In this document: one piece after another, positions 27,162 through 39,300 of the stretch
How positions within the stretch are numbered: the stretch's first letter is position 1
How the letters are laid out: every line of letters starts with the position of its first letter
DNA from: Diadema setosum
Lineage: Eukaryota; Echinodermata; Echinoidea; Diadematoida; Diadematidae
Assembly (NCBI RefSeq): GCF_964275005.1
Contig: NC_092692.1
Location: forward strand, 12,076,764-12,140,763
Length of the DNA: 64,000 nt
Reading direction: 5' to 3'
Translations under genes and position numbers: made by a program
Notes under the pieces: model-generated
The model's database searches: none
Seen by the model: only the letters and a program-made list of their open reading frames with translations
Told to the model about the DNA's origin: nothing

Positions 27162-30100
27162 CTCTAGTAGGCATGGGTGACAACCAAAAACCAGCAGTTA
27201 TCTTTATGAGACCACTTAAAAGCGTGATCTGGACTATAGCTTATAGACCAATCTGACCTGGTAGAAAGTCTGCCATTATTGCAGTGTCCCAAGCGCACAC
27301 ACGTATGCTGAATACATTATATACAAATGTGTATATTATCATCATTATATAGCAGCAAGTGTGAGCCAGTTGCAATATATATCATGCATTTGCATATGCA
27401 TGCCTGCATGGGACACCACAGTCATGGCAGATTTTACAGATGGGATCAGTCTATAACCTACAAATACAAACATTGTTTCTTTGCTCACCCCATGCCAATA
27501 ACAGCCGATTTAAGGCGAACCACTTTGACTCGGCTGCCTTCTGCCACGACGTGTCGTAGAACTTCCAGGCCACGGCAATCATGGAGCACGCCGCCACGAG
27601 CAAGAGGTAGTGGAGGAAGACGGCGACGATGAGGCAACCCAACGACATAGAGGGCACACTCACACCAGCCGCAAAGACCAGGTAGAAAAGGGCCACAGCC
27701 AGACAGAAGGAAGCTTCTATGCGGTACAGCTGTTTCCTGCGTAGTTTCCTGTGACAAAGTAAATTTGACCGACCCTATCATAATAATATGCAGTCATCAT
27801 TGCTTCTTGTAAAAACATGAATTCAATCCATATTATTATCATATTATTTTATGCTATTACTATCATTGCTTCCTGTAGCAAAGTAAATTCAGTCCATATT
27901 TTCGTATACAGTTGAACCTCTCTTATCCGGCCTCCCTTTATCCAGATCTCTCTATTATACGGACGCAATCTCGCCGTGATTTTTTTTAAATAATTACGGG
28001 AGGAAAGGGGGATTCCCAACTCCTTGACAACTCCTACCCAAACACACATGAATTACATATTACTTCCAACATGATTAACATATATTACATCAAATTTCCT
28101 TCCAAATTGCTTACCTCCAGACATTTCAACATCCCCAAACATCCCCAAATGTAACAATGAAAAGGTTGCAGTATACACATTACTACATGCGGTACTACAA
28201 TGGGCTACATCAGTACATGTGTATGTATATGTACATGTATAAAGCATTGAGTCTCCCTATCTGGCCAAATCCCTTATCCGGATGAGCCCCGGTCCCGACT
28301 TGTCCGGATACGAGAGGTTCAACTGTACTACAAATGTATTATCATTGCTTCCTGTGAAAACATGAATTCAATTCATTTTATTATCTAATGAAATGTTATT
28401 ACTAATATTGCTTCCTGTAACAAAGTAAATTCAATCCATATTAACCGGTTGAGGACGAGTCCCGAGTATACTCGGGCAAGCGTCTACGGGAAATGTGTGT
28501 TGTAGCACAATCAAACCGTCCTCAAAAGGTTAATAACATGATATGCATTACGATACCTCATTATAACTTCATTATTGGTTATGCATTTCTGAACAGATCA
28601 TCAATTTAGACTACACTGCCTGTGGATTTATCATTTTGCTAACAATGTGATTAAATGGATTGACAGAAGTATAATGTTCAGCAAACAATGTAGCAACCAT
28701 GTGAAAAGCAATTTCTGTGAAATGTGGTGAGATTCTTACCACTATGAACTAGAAAAAATATCCATAAATCTTAACAAATCTACCCATCCCCCTATGGCAG
28801 TCCTTCTTTTAGGTTTGCCACATTTCAAATTCTACAACTTCGCACTCAATTTTACATTCATGCTGACCAATCAGTTTATCTTCAAACATACAAATACAGT
28901 ACACTACTTCAAACAATAGGGTTCAGCTGGACCATTACTGAACAAATCAAAATAAGAAATAAAAAAAAAAAAAGTTACAGTTAGCATGCACGTTGACACT
29001 TGATGGCCTTGTTCTATCGCAGAAAAGGGGTTGTATCATGAAGAAACCTCATAGTCAAGACCTGATAACTGTTTTTTATACAGAAGTTTACCAATCTTTA
29101 CATCAAGTAGTGATTTTCCAGTGACCAATTACAATGATGTCGCAGGATTACATTAAACTACAACTGAACACTGCACAATGCAGTTGAATTTCATTTCATA
29201 CTATTTCAGCAATTTTCTCAGACTAGAGTAAAAAGAAGCATATAACTTGTTAATTGGGTGAAAATTTAATGTCTGTTTTGAAAAACAAAACAAAACATCA
29301 AAGCTATCAAGGAATTTGTTGCTATCATAAATGTGAAATAAATACATACATATCAATGATATCACTCTATGTCAAATTTGTGTTTGAAGTCAATAGTTAT
29401 CAAAAAGAAAAATATCAGATTTATCTGACTAATATGAGGAAAAAAAAGTATCAGTCATAAGTCAAACAAATGAAAATGAAAAGCACACATACAAACACAC
29501 ACAATCACACACATATGAATGGTCAAAATGGTAGTAATATAATGCATATCTTGCTTCAACCTAATTTCACACATTGGATCCAAAAGCTGTGATATGTCTA
29601 ACAAATGTTTACAGCAGTTAAAGTTACTAAAGCCTAAAATTGATACTGTAAGTGCACACAACTGATGGAATGGACAGAATGCTGGATGGAATGCTGTTAG
29701 GCATCTCTTGTTTGTTTTTCATCACATACTCACTTGCATGCGATGAATATCACAGAGCACCCAAATGCCGACAAGAATGCCAAGGCAGCTCCAATGAAAA
29801 CGATGGCACTGATAGGGTGTGGGGTAATCAAGTCAGCGGACACATCCTGTAAAACCAAGAGACATTCAAAATTTATCTTAAATACTGCATACGCCGAATA
29901 TTTTGCGAGGTTTTTATTTTTGCGAATTTCGCGAGTCAGCTGCTATTCGCGAAATTAAAAACACACGAAAATATTGACTCTAATGCTGATATGAATGTGA
30001 TGTACGCATATACATTTCTCTGTTCAGTACAGGACTCCATGATCGCGAATCTAACCACTCGCAAAATTGTCGGAAAGTCCCGATTCGTGAAAATTTAGAC

Positions 30101-30258
30101 TCGCGAAATATATGGCGTATACAGTATGCGACGAAATACTTAAAATGAAACAATAATGAGCATGCATTGATTTGGAGGTCAATTACATGTCATGCAAAGT
30201 GCATAGACTGTCTTCTTTGTGTGTGTTTTTTTGCGTGTGTATGGGGTTTTTTTTATTA

Positions 30259-30318
<60 letters not shown>

Positions 30319-33300
30319 CCAGGCTGAGAAATACTCTGCATTCACTGTTGTTCTTACCCTGACCAATGCAACTGCACCAAGATGGTCACACTGGCACACT
30401 ACCAGTCCTCGGGGGAGATCATGGGGGAGCTGCTGGCAGCCTGTGTCTGACCAGCTGCCGTGGTCTTCATAGGAGGTCGCATTCCAGGTGCCGCATACAG
30501 GGCCATCAACAGTCAGTACATTCTGGTGAGGTACATAGGGGTATTTGACTTGATTATTTGATGACAGCATAAAATGATCAAGTGATTAGGTGATTAGATG
30601 ATTGGATGAGTGAACAATTGGATGATTTCATTTCATTTCATTTAACTTAATTCAATTCAATTTAATTCGGTTTAATTCAATTCAATTTAACTCATTTGAT
30701 TAACTTAATCTAATTCAATCTAATCTAACTGATCTGATCTCCACAACTCACACAATAAACATAACAAAAATCACAATGGTCAGGTTATACAAGAAATGTA
30801 GGCATAAAGGAAGAATATTAGTATGTGACAGTTTCATATGGGCAAACTCTGAATTTAGCATATATGAATTTGGACAAATATCTAGTCATCATTGGCAGAT
30901 CTGCCAATAGGCATCACAATGCACTTTTGACTATCGCATATGATGGTGAATGATACTGTATATTTGGAAAGAGAGGTCAACAACACATTGCATACCTTTG
31001 CATCAGAGTACGAGACTTAAAAAAGAGAATGAAAACTTCTTTTATTAAGTCTTTAAGGACCACTGCACAGGAAAGAATACAGCCCACATAATATGTCTGT
31101 CAGTAGTTATGTCAAGATTTAATTTCATGAATCACAACACAGGCAACCAGACCAACAAACTTATTTGAAGTATTTATATGGCAACATTATCGAAAAAAAA
31201 AAAAAAAAGATAAAACAAACTGAGTAGTAGAAGCATAGCTGAAAATATGTAATGAGCAACCACACAGAAAGCGAAGCAATGCTGAAGTTCATCTTTCTGA
31301 TCTACGATGAGAGCTGTAGTTGAATCGGCTTGAGATTATCTTATTTCAGAGGTCTCTGTATCCATGACAACTTCACATCCTTTCGGGGGGAAAACCTTCG
31401 TAATGCAGTTCTTTCTTTCTCTCCTACACCAATCTAAATACATGTTCCAGAGTCCCTGCACGGATGACTTGTGGGCACAAGAGGGAAGATACACGACTAT
31501 CCAACTTACTTGTCTGCCTGTGGTTGTTATAGTACCCCTCGGTAAACCCTGGATCCCCGCGACGGCGACAGACGTTATCCATCCGTTGGCGCTGAACTGG
31601 CCCCCCTCTGTTGCTGGGTCACCAAAAGACTGGTACAATTTGTCACCAGGATGGAAGATGTAGGTCAGGCGAGGATTACCAAGAACTTTATTGGAGAAAA
31701 TGAAAATTTCAGTCATTACATCAACATAAAGTAACACTGGGTTGCTCGTAGTAGGCATTGTTATTTAAAGAGTCATATGGCATTTGTCCACAGTATTTTT
31801 TCTTTATTCTCCAATAACTGGTACTGTTTATGTTAAAGAGGCAACTGCCATATCAATATTACTCCTCTCACCCACCCTCCATTTTAAACAGACATTTGTA
31901 TAATCCTGTTTGCCCCTGCTCAAGCATCATTCCCCAAGTAATCTCCCTATCTCATCCTTGTTTTACTCCATCCTATCTGCTCCTACTGCTGCCCCACATG
32001 CACATGCATCTTATCCTTATGATTACTCTTTCAATGTTCAACTAATTGAAGCACTGTCTCCATTCTCCACACCTGTTTATCTGTCACTCTATTCATGGAG
32101 AAAATCCCCCCCCCAAAAAAAAAAAAATGAACCTGATATGAATGTCACAGACTAGAGAAGACCGTGGCACAATGAAGCAGATACTGTATCAAAGAAGTTG
32201 TTGACCATTTGGAAATTCAAGCTGGAGTGTCAATGGGCAACTCGACAGGGCCATTGTGCTGAATCTTGTCTTCGCTTTGGACAACAACAAAAAATGCCAA
32301 AAAAAAAAGAAAGAAAAATCACTTTTTTTCAAAATGGAGGTTGTCTAATTTGTATTTATTTTACTGAGTATCAATGTTTCCTGAAAACATGCAACTGTTA
32401 CACACTGAACATTCCATAAGTTAAATTATGTTCAAAGTATAGGATAATGATTGACACTTCTTCCTACGTGCAAAGCTGTGGTCTTCTCATGTGCACAACA
32501 AATTAAAAGTTTTAATGTGAGACAGGACATGGAGATGTGAGACTAACCTGATGGGGGTAACTCATCAAATTGGAAGTGCAGTGATGCCTCAGCACTGGTA
32601 TCATAGTCAAGCGTAGGCGTTTCATGGAACACCGGGGGAGTCCTCGTATTGCCAACCGAAGGGGGATACACACTCGTGCCGTACCAGTGGTACTCCAGAA
32701 GTCGGTCCACATTCAACCTTTGAATTCCGAAGACGACATTTGTGTTTGAAACTGTGAAGTTCTGCTGGTTGTCCTCCAGCGCTGTTATTGCCAGGATGCC
32801 CCGGAGGGCACTGTTTATGCGGGAAGAGGTCCTGTACTCGCTCTCGGCCTCCACGATGACCTCGAGGTCAATGTCAAGAGTGAGATCCACAAGTGTTCCA
32901 ACCTCGGTCGTCACCTACATGTATGCATTAATTGTACAAATATATCATTTTGTGTTATCAGTTTTCACACTAAGAAATGAAAATAAAACTTTAACAAACT
33001 TTTACAATGTAATTTATGGTTGACAGCATTGAATTCTCACTAGAAACTTTGGCTAGATAGCTCATATTCATCTGCACTAGCTAGTCTTCCATGGGGTCCA
33101 GTTTGACGTGAGACGGGACCACTTCACCCAGTTATGCACCCTGCTCTTTGTGATGAATGAATGAATGAAGTGGGATCTTTTGCATGCATGAATTGTGACT
33201 CTCTCACACATGGGACCTCCATTCTACATACATGTATGTCCTACACAAGGGACAGAGTGTTTTGCCTCTTTGAGACTAGAGGGGACAGTAAGATTAAACA

Positions 33301-36300
33301 CAACATTGCTCAGTTAGACTCAGGAATCGAACCGGGTTCTCTGCATCTGGAGGCAGATGCACTACCGACTGAGCCAAAACACCAGTTTTTGCTTCATTTT
33401 GTTTCTTTTCTCTTTTTTTTTTCATGTGTGTGCGTTAAATAAGGACTACACAATGTGTTCTTTCGCTCAGGACAGACAGGGCTCATTGTCGGACCATTAC
33501 CTCTGCAGAAACACTGTTGAGCCTCGCCAGGGACTCTAGAATCCTGGTCACTGCCAGGATTCCAATGCTGGAGATGTCTGGAGAGGAGCTGAACAGAGCG
33601 ATGGCACTGGTCACTATGTCTAGGTTGGGATCCGACTCATCATCAGAGCCACCGGAGGTAATCTGAAAACGACAAAGAGGGAAACAAAAATAAATGCTGG
33701 CATACTGTTTCGTACTAGTCTTTCTCCCATATTATCAAAAGTACATTTATTTGAGTAACAAGTATAGGTGTCAGAAGTACTGTACAGAGTTACACCATAC
33801 TAGAAATAAAACTGCCCATCCAAAACATACACACAGACAAAAAAAAAAAAACCAAGATTGATCATTGATAACTGAGTAACACAAAAAAAAGTGTCGATAC
33901 ATATGACATGATTGCTGTTGCATGAAATGGGAGCAAAACATTAAAAACAAAACTGATACACAGAACCAATCATTTCACTTCTATACAGACTAAAAAACTT
34001 TGTATCAGAGATTACTGCCGGATACCAGGTTCTCCATAATGTACATTTTCATACTTTTCATACTCAGATTACATTCCAGCCACAAAGAAGGCTGAATTAG
34101 AACAGGGCTGCAGAGACCACAGAAATGAATCAGCACTCAAGTAGTGGCTTTAAGTAATTCATTTGAACTACGAATCATGCATGGACCATAGAGATAACTG
34201 CAATGTTCGTCTCTGCAAATCAATTTCTGACAACTTTTCACATAAAAACCAGAGGTAAACTTTGTCAAAATTTGACATGACATGACTAAATAAAGGAAAT
34301 GTATTTTTTTCTCACTTGACATGTACCAATACCACCTTAACCCTATTCTAACTGGGGGGGGGGTCAAATTGACCCCCCCCTCGACGTTTCGCGCCACGAT
34401 TCCGCAACGCGCAAAGATTTTGCCGCGTCGTTTCATGACTTTTTTCATTTGAGTCTCCCGCATATTTTGAGACCAAATTTGCGACGTCCGGGTACACCGT
34501 TCTGAAGTTATGCAATGTTTTGCATATGCATGTCAACCCGAAAACCGCTCAAATTCATGATTTCATGTGCAAATCCAATGCAAACTGTGGTTTTTTGTTT
34601 AATTGATATAAATTAGATTATTTCAACTTTTAACCATTGAAATAAATCAATTCTAATGTAGATAAGCTTGAAAAAGTGCCTCCAACAAATTTTGGCAAAA
34701 AAACAATAGAAATCATAAGATCGAAAAAACAATAAAATACATAAGAAATTAACTAAACAATAAAAACAAAAGAAAATGATTTTGATTTGCGCAATTTTTT
34801 TACAAGAAAATTGTTTGATGTGTCTTGAGGAACTCTGACACATAAATTTAATAATCCTTCAGTCTTTTTGATGGAGTTATAGGTGAAAATATGATTTCAT
34901 GCGTTAATTTGCATAATTAATTTATTAAAAAATATGAAATCAAAATTTTTTTATTGTATGATCATGTAATCTTGTAGTTGACATCCGGCTCTATGTTCAG
35001 GCAAAATTTTGCGGCGATCGCGCGATCGGCGGCCGAGATCTGAAGGGGGGGTCAAATTGACCCCCCCCCAGTAAAAACTTGGTCTCAAATAGCCCAGTTA
35101 GAATAGGGTTAACAGAGATTAGTGGAAAAGGGAAATAAAAGAGAGTAAAACCTTAATTTTCCTGTCACATTCCACATTCTGAAAGTACTGTGTACACCAA
35201 ATATTTTTGTGAGATTTTTATTTTCATGAATTTGATGAATCATGTGCTATTCATGCATTTAAAGACATGCAAAAATATTAACTCTAATTCTGACATAAAT
35301 GTGACATGCATTCATACATTTCTCTGTTCAGTACTGTACTCCACAACTGCAAATCAAACCACATGCAAAATTGTCAGGAAGTTGCTATTTCCAAAAAAAA
35401 AAAATTACACTGGCTAAATATATGGGCCCGAATTCACAAAGGTGGTCTAAATTTAAACCATGGTTTATGTAAATTTCTTCTGCGTAGATATGATTGACAG
35501 ATTGCGTACGCTAACAGGCATCCAGTAAAAAAACGTGCATTTATGCGCGCATGTATTGGTACGCCCATTTAACGCTTATTTTAGACCATGGTTTAAATTT
35601 GTACCATGGTCTAAGTTTAAACCGCCTTCGTGAATTCGGGCCATGGTGTTTACAGTAGTCAACCTTGAAATAATTGGGATATTAGGCTTTCAAAATGTGC
35701 TTCAAAGCGCTTGCACAGAGTTGATCTGCATCCAGATAAAGGACATAGTATGCTTAGACAAAGTGGACAGGGTGTGAAAGGAAGATCTACAAGAGACTGG
35801 TAACCAACCTGATCACTGAGTTGCAGGAGCTCCCCTTCCTCTGTCACCTCCCCACAGTTTGCACACACAAATTGAGCCCAGGCTGCATGCCCAGCAGAGT
35901 CCCTGACACAAGACCTGGTAGCTATCCCAAACTCACCGGCTACCAGGGAAAAGGACAGAAAGCAGATACCCAGCATGACTCACTGCATTTTCAAGTCATC
36001 TCTGAACATGTCAGTCATAAATTCACTTGCTAGGAACAGTAAAAGTAGGAAAATAAGTCTCCATGAAAGCTGTGACTCATATCACTTTCAAGTGCCATCA
36101 AAAATTTCCATACTGTCAAATAATCAGGTGGACGATATTTGAAAATCAAATGCACATACCTACTGACTCTGCTCTAACACTGTAAGAATGGTTAACTTTC
36201 CCAAATGCTAAAATCATACACCAGTATGACCTATTTAAATTGATTGATGCCAGATAGATTTCAATAGGGCAGTTGAGTAAAAAAACAAAGAATTTATACA

Positions 36301-39300
36301 TTGTGAATAAAAACCATAAGGCCTTGTATATTGCTCTACAAGACCTTGTAGAGCAATATGAGCTCTGCCCGCTATGCCCCCTAGTCACTTACCTCTCTCA
36401 AATCCCAAGGGGCAGAGTTCCACTGATCCGGTGGTGGTGTCCACCTCTGTGATGGGCCAGGTCAGGCGGCCTTGGGATGTATAAATGACCTCCAGAAGGC
36501 ATACATTGACTACAAAAGGGAACAGGTGGAAGAAATACTAATGCCAGGGTAAAAACATCTTGAAAAAGATGTTCTCTAAAACTTGATACATCATGCACAA
36601 ATACATGGTGTCTTTTAACCTGTTGAGGATAGTTTGATTTTGCTACAACATGCATAATTTCCCACAGACGCTTGACCGAGTATACTTGGGACTCATCCTC
36701 AACATGTTAAAGGTAGGGAATCCCATTTGCATGCCTTAAATGAAGAGTTGTATAAATACAGTGGTATGTTGAAGAGAGTATTATTTTAGAAACTCCCATA
36801 AAGTATTGAAAGTGGAAGGTAACATTTAGTACATTTTTTGACCGTTAGATTTTGAATTGAATTTTTTCGGGGCTCACCGTAAATTCCAGTACATTACTAG
36901 GCTACCTTTGCAGACCCATGCACTGCATGTGTGTCCATCATGTATATTTTGTGAATAAAGTTCATCAAAACTTACAAACATTTCCATATACATTCTTGCC
37001 ACACACTCTATATGTGATTACATCAGCTCTTATACTTTTAGATTTGTGTTTATAGATAAAAAAAATACAGAAGACTGCAACAAAAAGGCTTAAGTGTGGC
37101 TGACACACAGAACTACTGAGTAGTTGAGTTTTGTGCATTATTCAAATTGTAGATAACTGTTGACTTCCAAATTTCTCAGCAGTGGCCTAAACAAGTCCCC
37201 TGAGGTTCATATTTAATGTTTTGCTGCATTTTGGGAGGTCTGTAAAAGGTATCCCCTACCTTTAAGCGTTACTTTTGCTGATGCACAAGTTAATGTCAAT
37301 GCAACTGTGCCTTGCAAAGCTCCACAATCCACTTAAGTTGCTATAAAGTCGTTACAATACTCTGCTTAAATTGTCTACATATTTGAATGTTTGATTTCTT
37401 GGATACATATTTAATTGTAAGAATGAGGTATGAATTCCCCACAAGTTTTGTCAGGCACCACAAAGTAAACGCAAGCGAGATGACCCACAGGTGACCTCTG
37501 TGCATCAAACATGTATTCCATCACAAGAAAGATTAATAAATACTCGGTATATAATCTGGTGTTGAGAAAAGCTTATTATTGTAACCAAAATTCACTTCTT
37601 TTTCTTTTCTCTTTTTCCTTATTCTTTATTCAGCTCAATAGACCATGTCACACTTTATGCTCTGAACAAATACTTTATATCCCATAAATTTGTCCAGGGC
37701 TAAAACATGTTAGTCAGAACCACAGCCACAAACTGAGACATAAGATTATCCTTAAAGCCTCAAGATGCTCTATTTAGGATTTCCCACCTTGGAAATTACA
37801 TACTCATTACACTGCACTTGCTTTTCAAAAAGCAGCAAAAAAATTTTGCACATTAATTTCACAAACAAATATTGGCATTTAAAATTCATACAGGAAACAA
37901 AAATCATTAGATTCACAAGTTTTGTCCTGCTTTGTTCTGTTTTGTTTTGCTCTGCTGTTTTTCCTCATGTCTTTTACCTGTACTAGGCATAGTGAGCACA
38001 GAGAACAAAATGGAGGCATCGGGGAGAACGGCAGCTTCTGCCAGAACACCCTGGAGTGATAGGGGGTCCTCGTTGTTTGAGCTTGTGCTGATGATGAGGT
38101 CAGCAAGGAGAGACGAACCCAGCGGGAGGTTGGCCGTCGGCAACGAAGGGCGCGATGAGATGCTCTGGAACTGGACGATGACCACATCATATAATCTTGT
38201 CCTTCCTTCCCTGGTATTCATCAGCCGAGTTTCAATCTAGAAAGGAACAAATATTGTTTGCGTGAACATAGCTTAAGGGGATAGTATAAAATTTTGCTCG
38301 AGACCTGGCTTCAGGTTTTCAACTTTTTTGGTGAGATAATGACAAACCTCTCAAGAAATATGAAAGAGCATGTAAATTCAAAGAGGAATTCAAAGTTTCT
38401 TATCGCTCTTGAACAAGATCTAATTTGTATATGGTAACTTAATGTTCTGCCTTTTTTTTGTTCTTTTTTACAATTCCTCTACGTTGTTCAGTGATTGCGT
38501 AATTCTAATCAAGTTGATTGTTGTAAATATTGTGATTCTGAATAATTTTTCAATAAAACATAAATAAATAAAAAAAAAAAAAAAAAGTTTATTTGATGAA
38601 AATTGGTTTTGAAATGGCTGAGATATAAAAAAAACCAAAGAGATCCTCATAAAAAGGCGGGACCCACGTTTTGTTAGGATTGTTTGTTTTACTCTGGTTT
38701 TTTTTTTTTTTTTATATCTTTGTCATTTCAAGACAGATTTTCATTGAATAAGCTTAATTCCTCTAGGAATGGTAATATGCTCTGTAACATTTCACAAGTG
38801 GTTTCTTGGTATCTCACAAAAAGTTGAAAGCTTAATCCTCATCAATACCAATACCATACCACCTCTTTAAGACTGACATACCTGATAACTCTGCCATTAC
38901 TTACAGCAACTGTTCTTTAGTGGATGGCAATGACATTTAAATGGAATTTTTCTGAGAACAATGTAAACATTTCAGAAGGAGCATTTAGCACTTATCCAGC
39001 AACATCCAATGATACACTGTATCTGCCCTAGTCAGATGACTAGAACACATCCCCTAATCTAAAACTTGTACACAATACTTCCATACATAATCTCATGGTA
39101 AAATTGCAACACATTTTGGAACTTTTAATATTTTTGCAATTACCTGAGAAATAGTAAGAGAACAGCCAATAGCTGTACGCATTTCATTTGTTGCCAGAGA
39201 AGTAGTACATTTATAATTAATAGTTCTCCAATCTGTTTTTCACAAGAAAATCCCCACGCTCAGAGATGATTTGTACCTCTGTTTTTACCATCCCGGCCGT

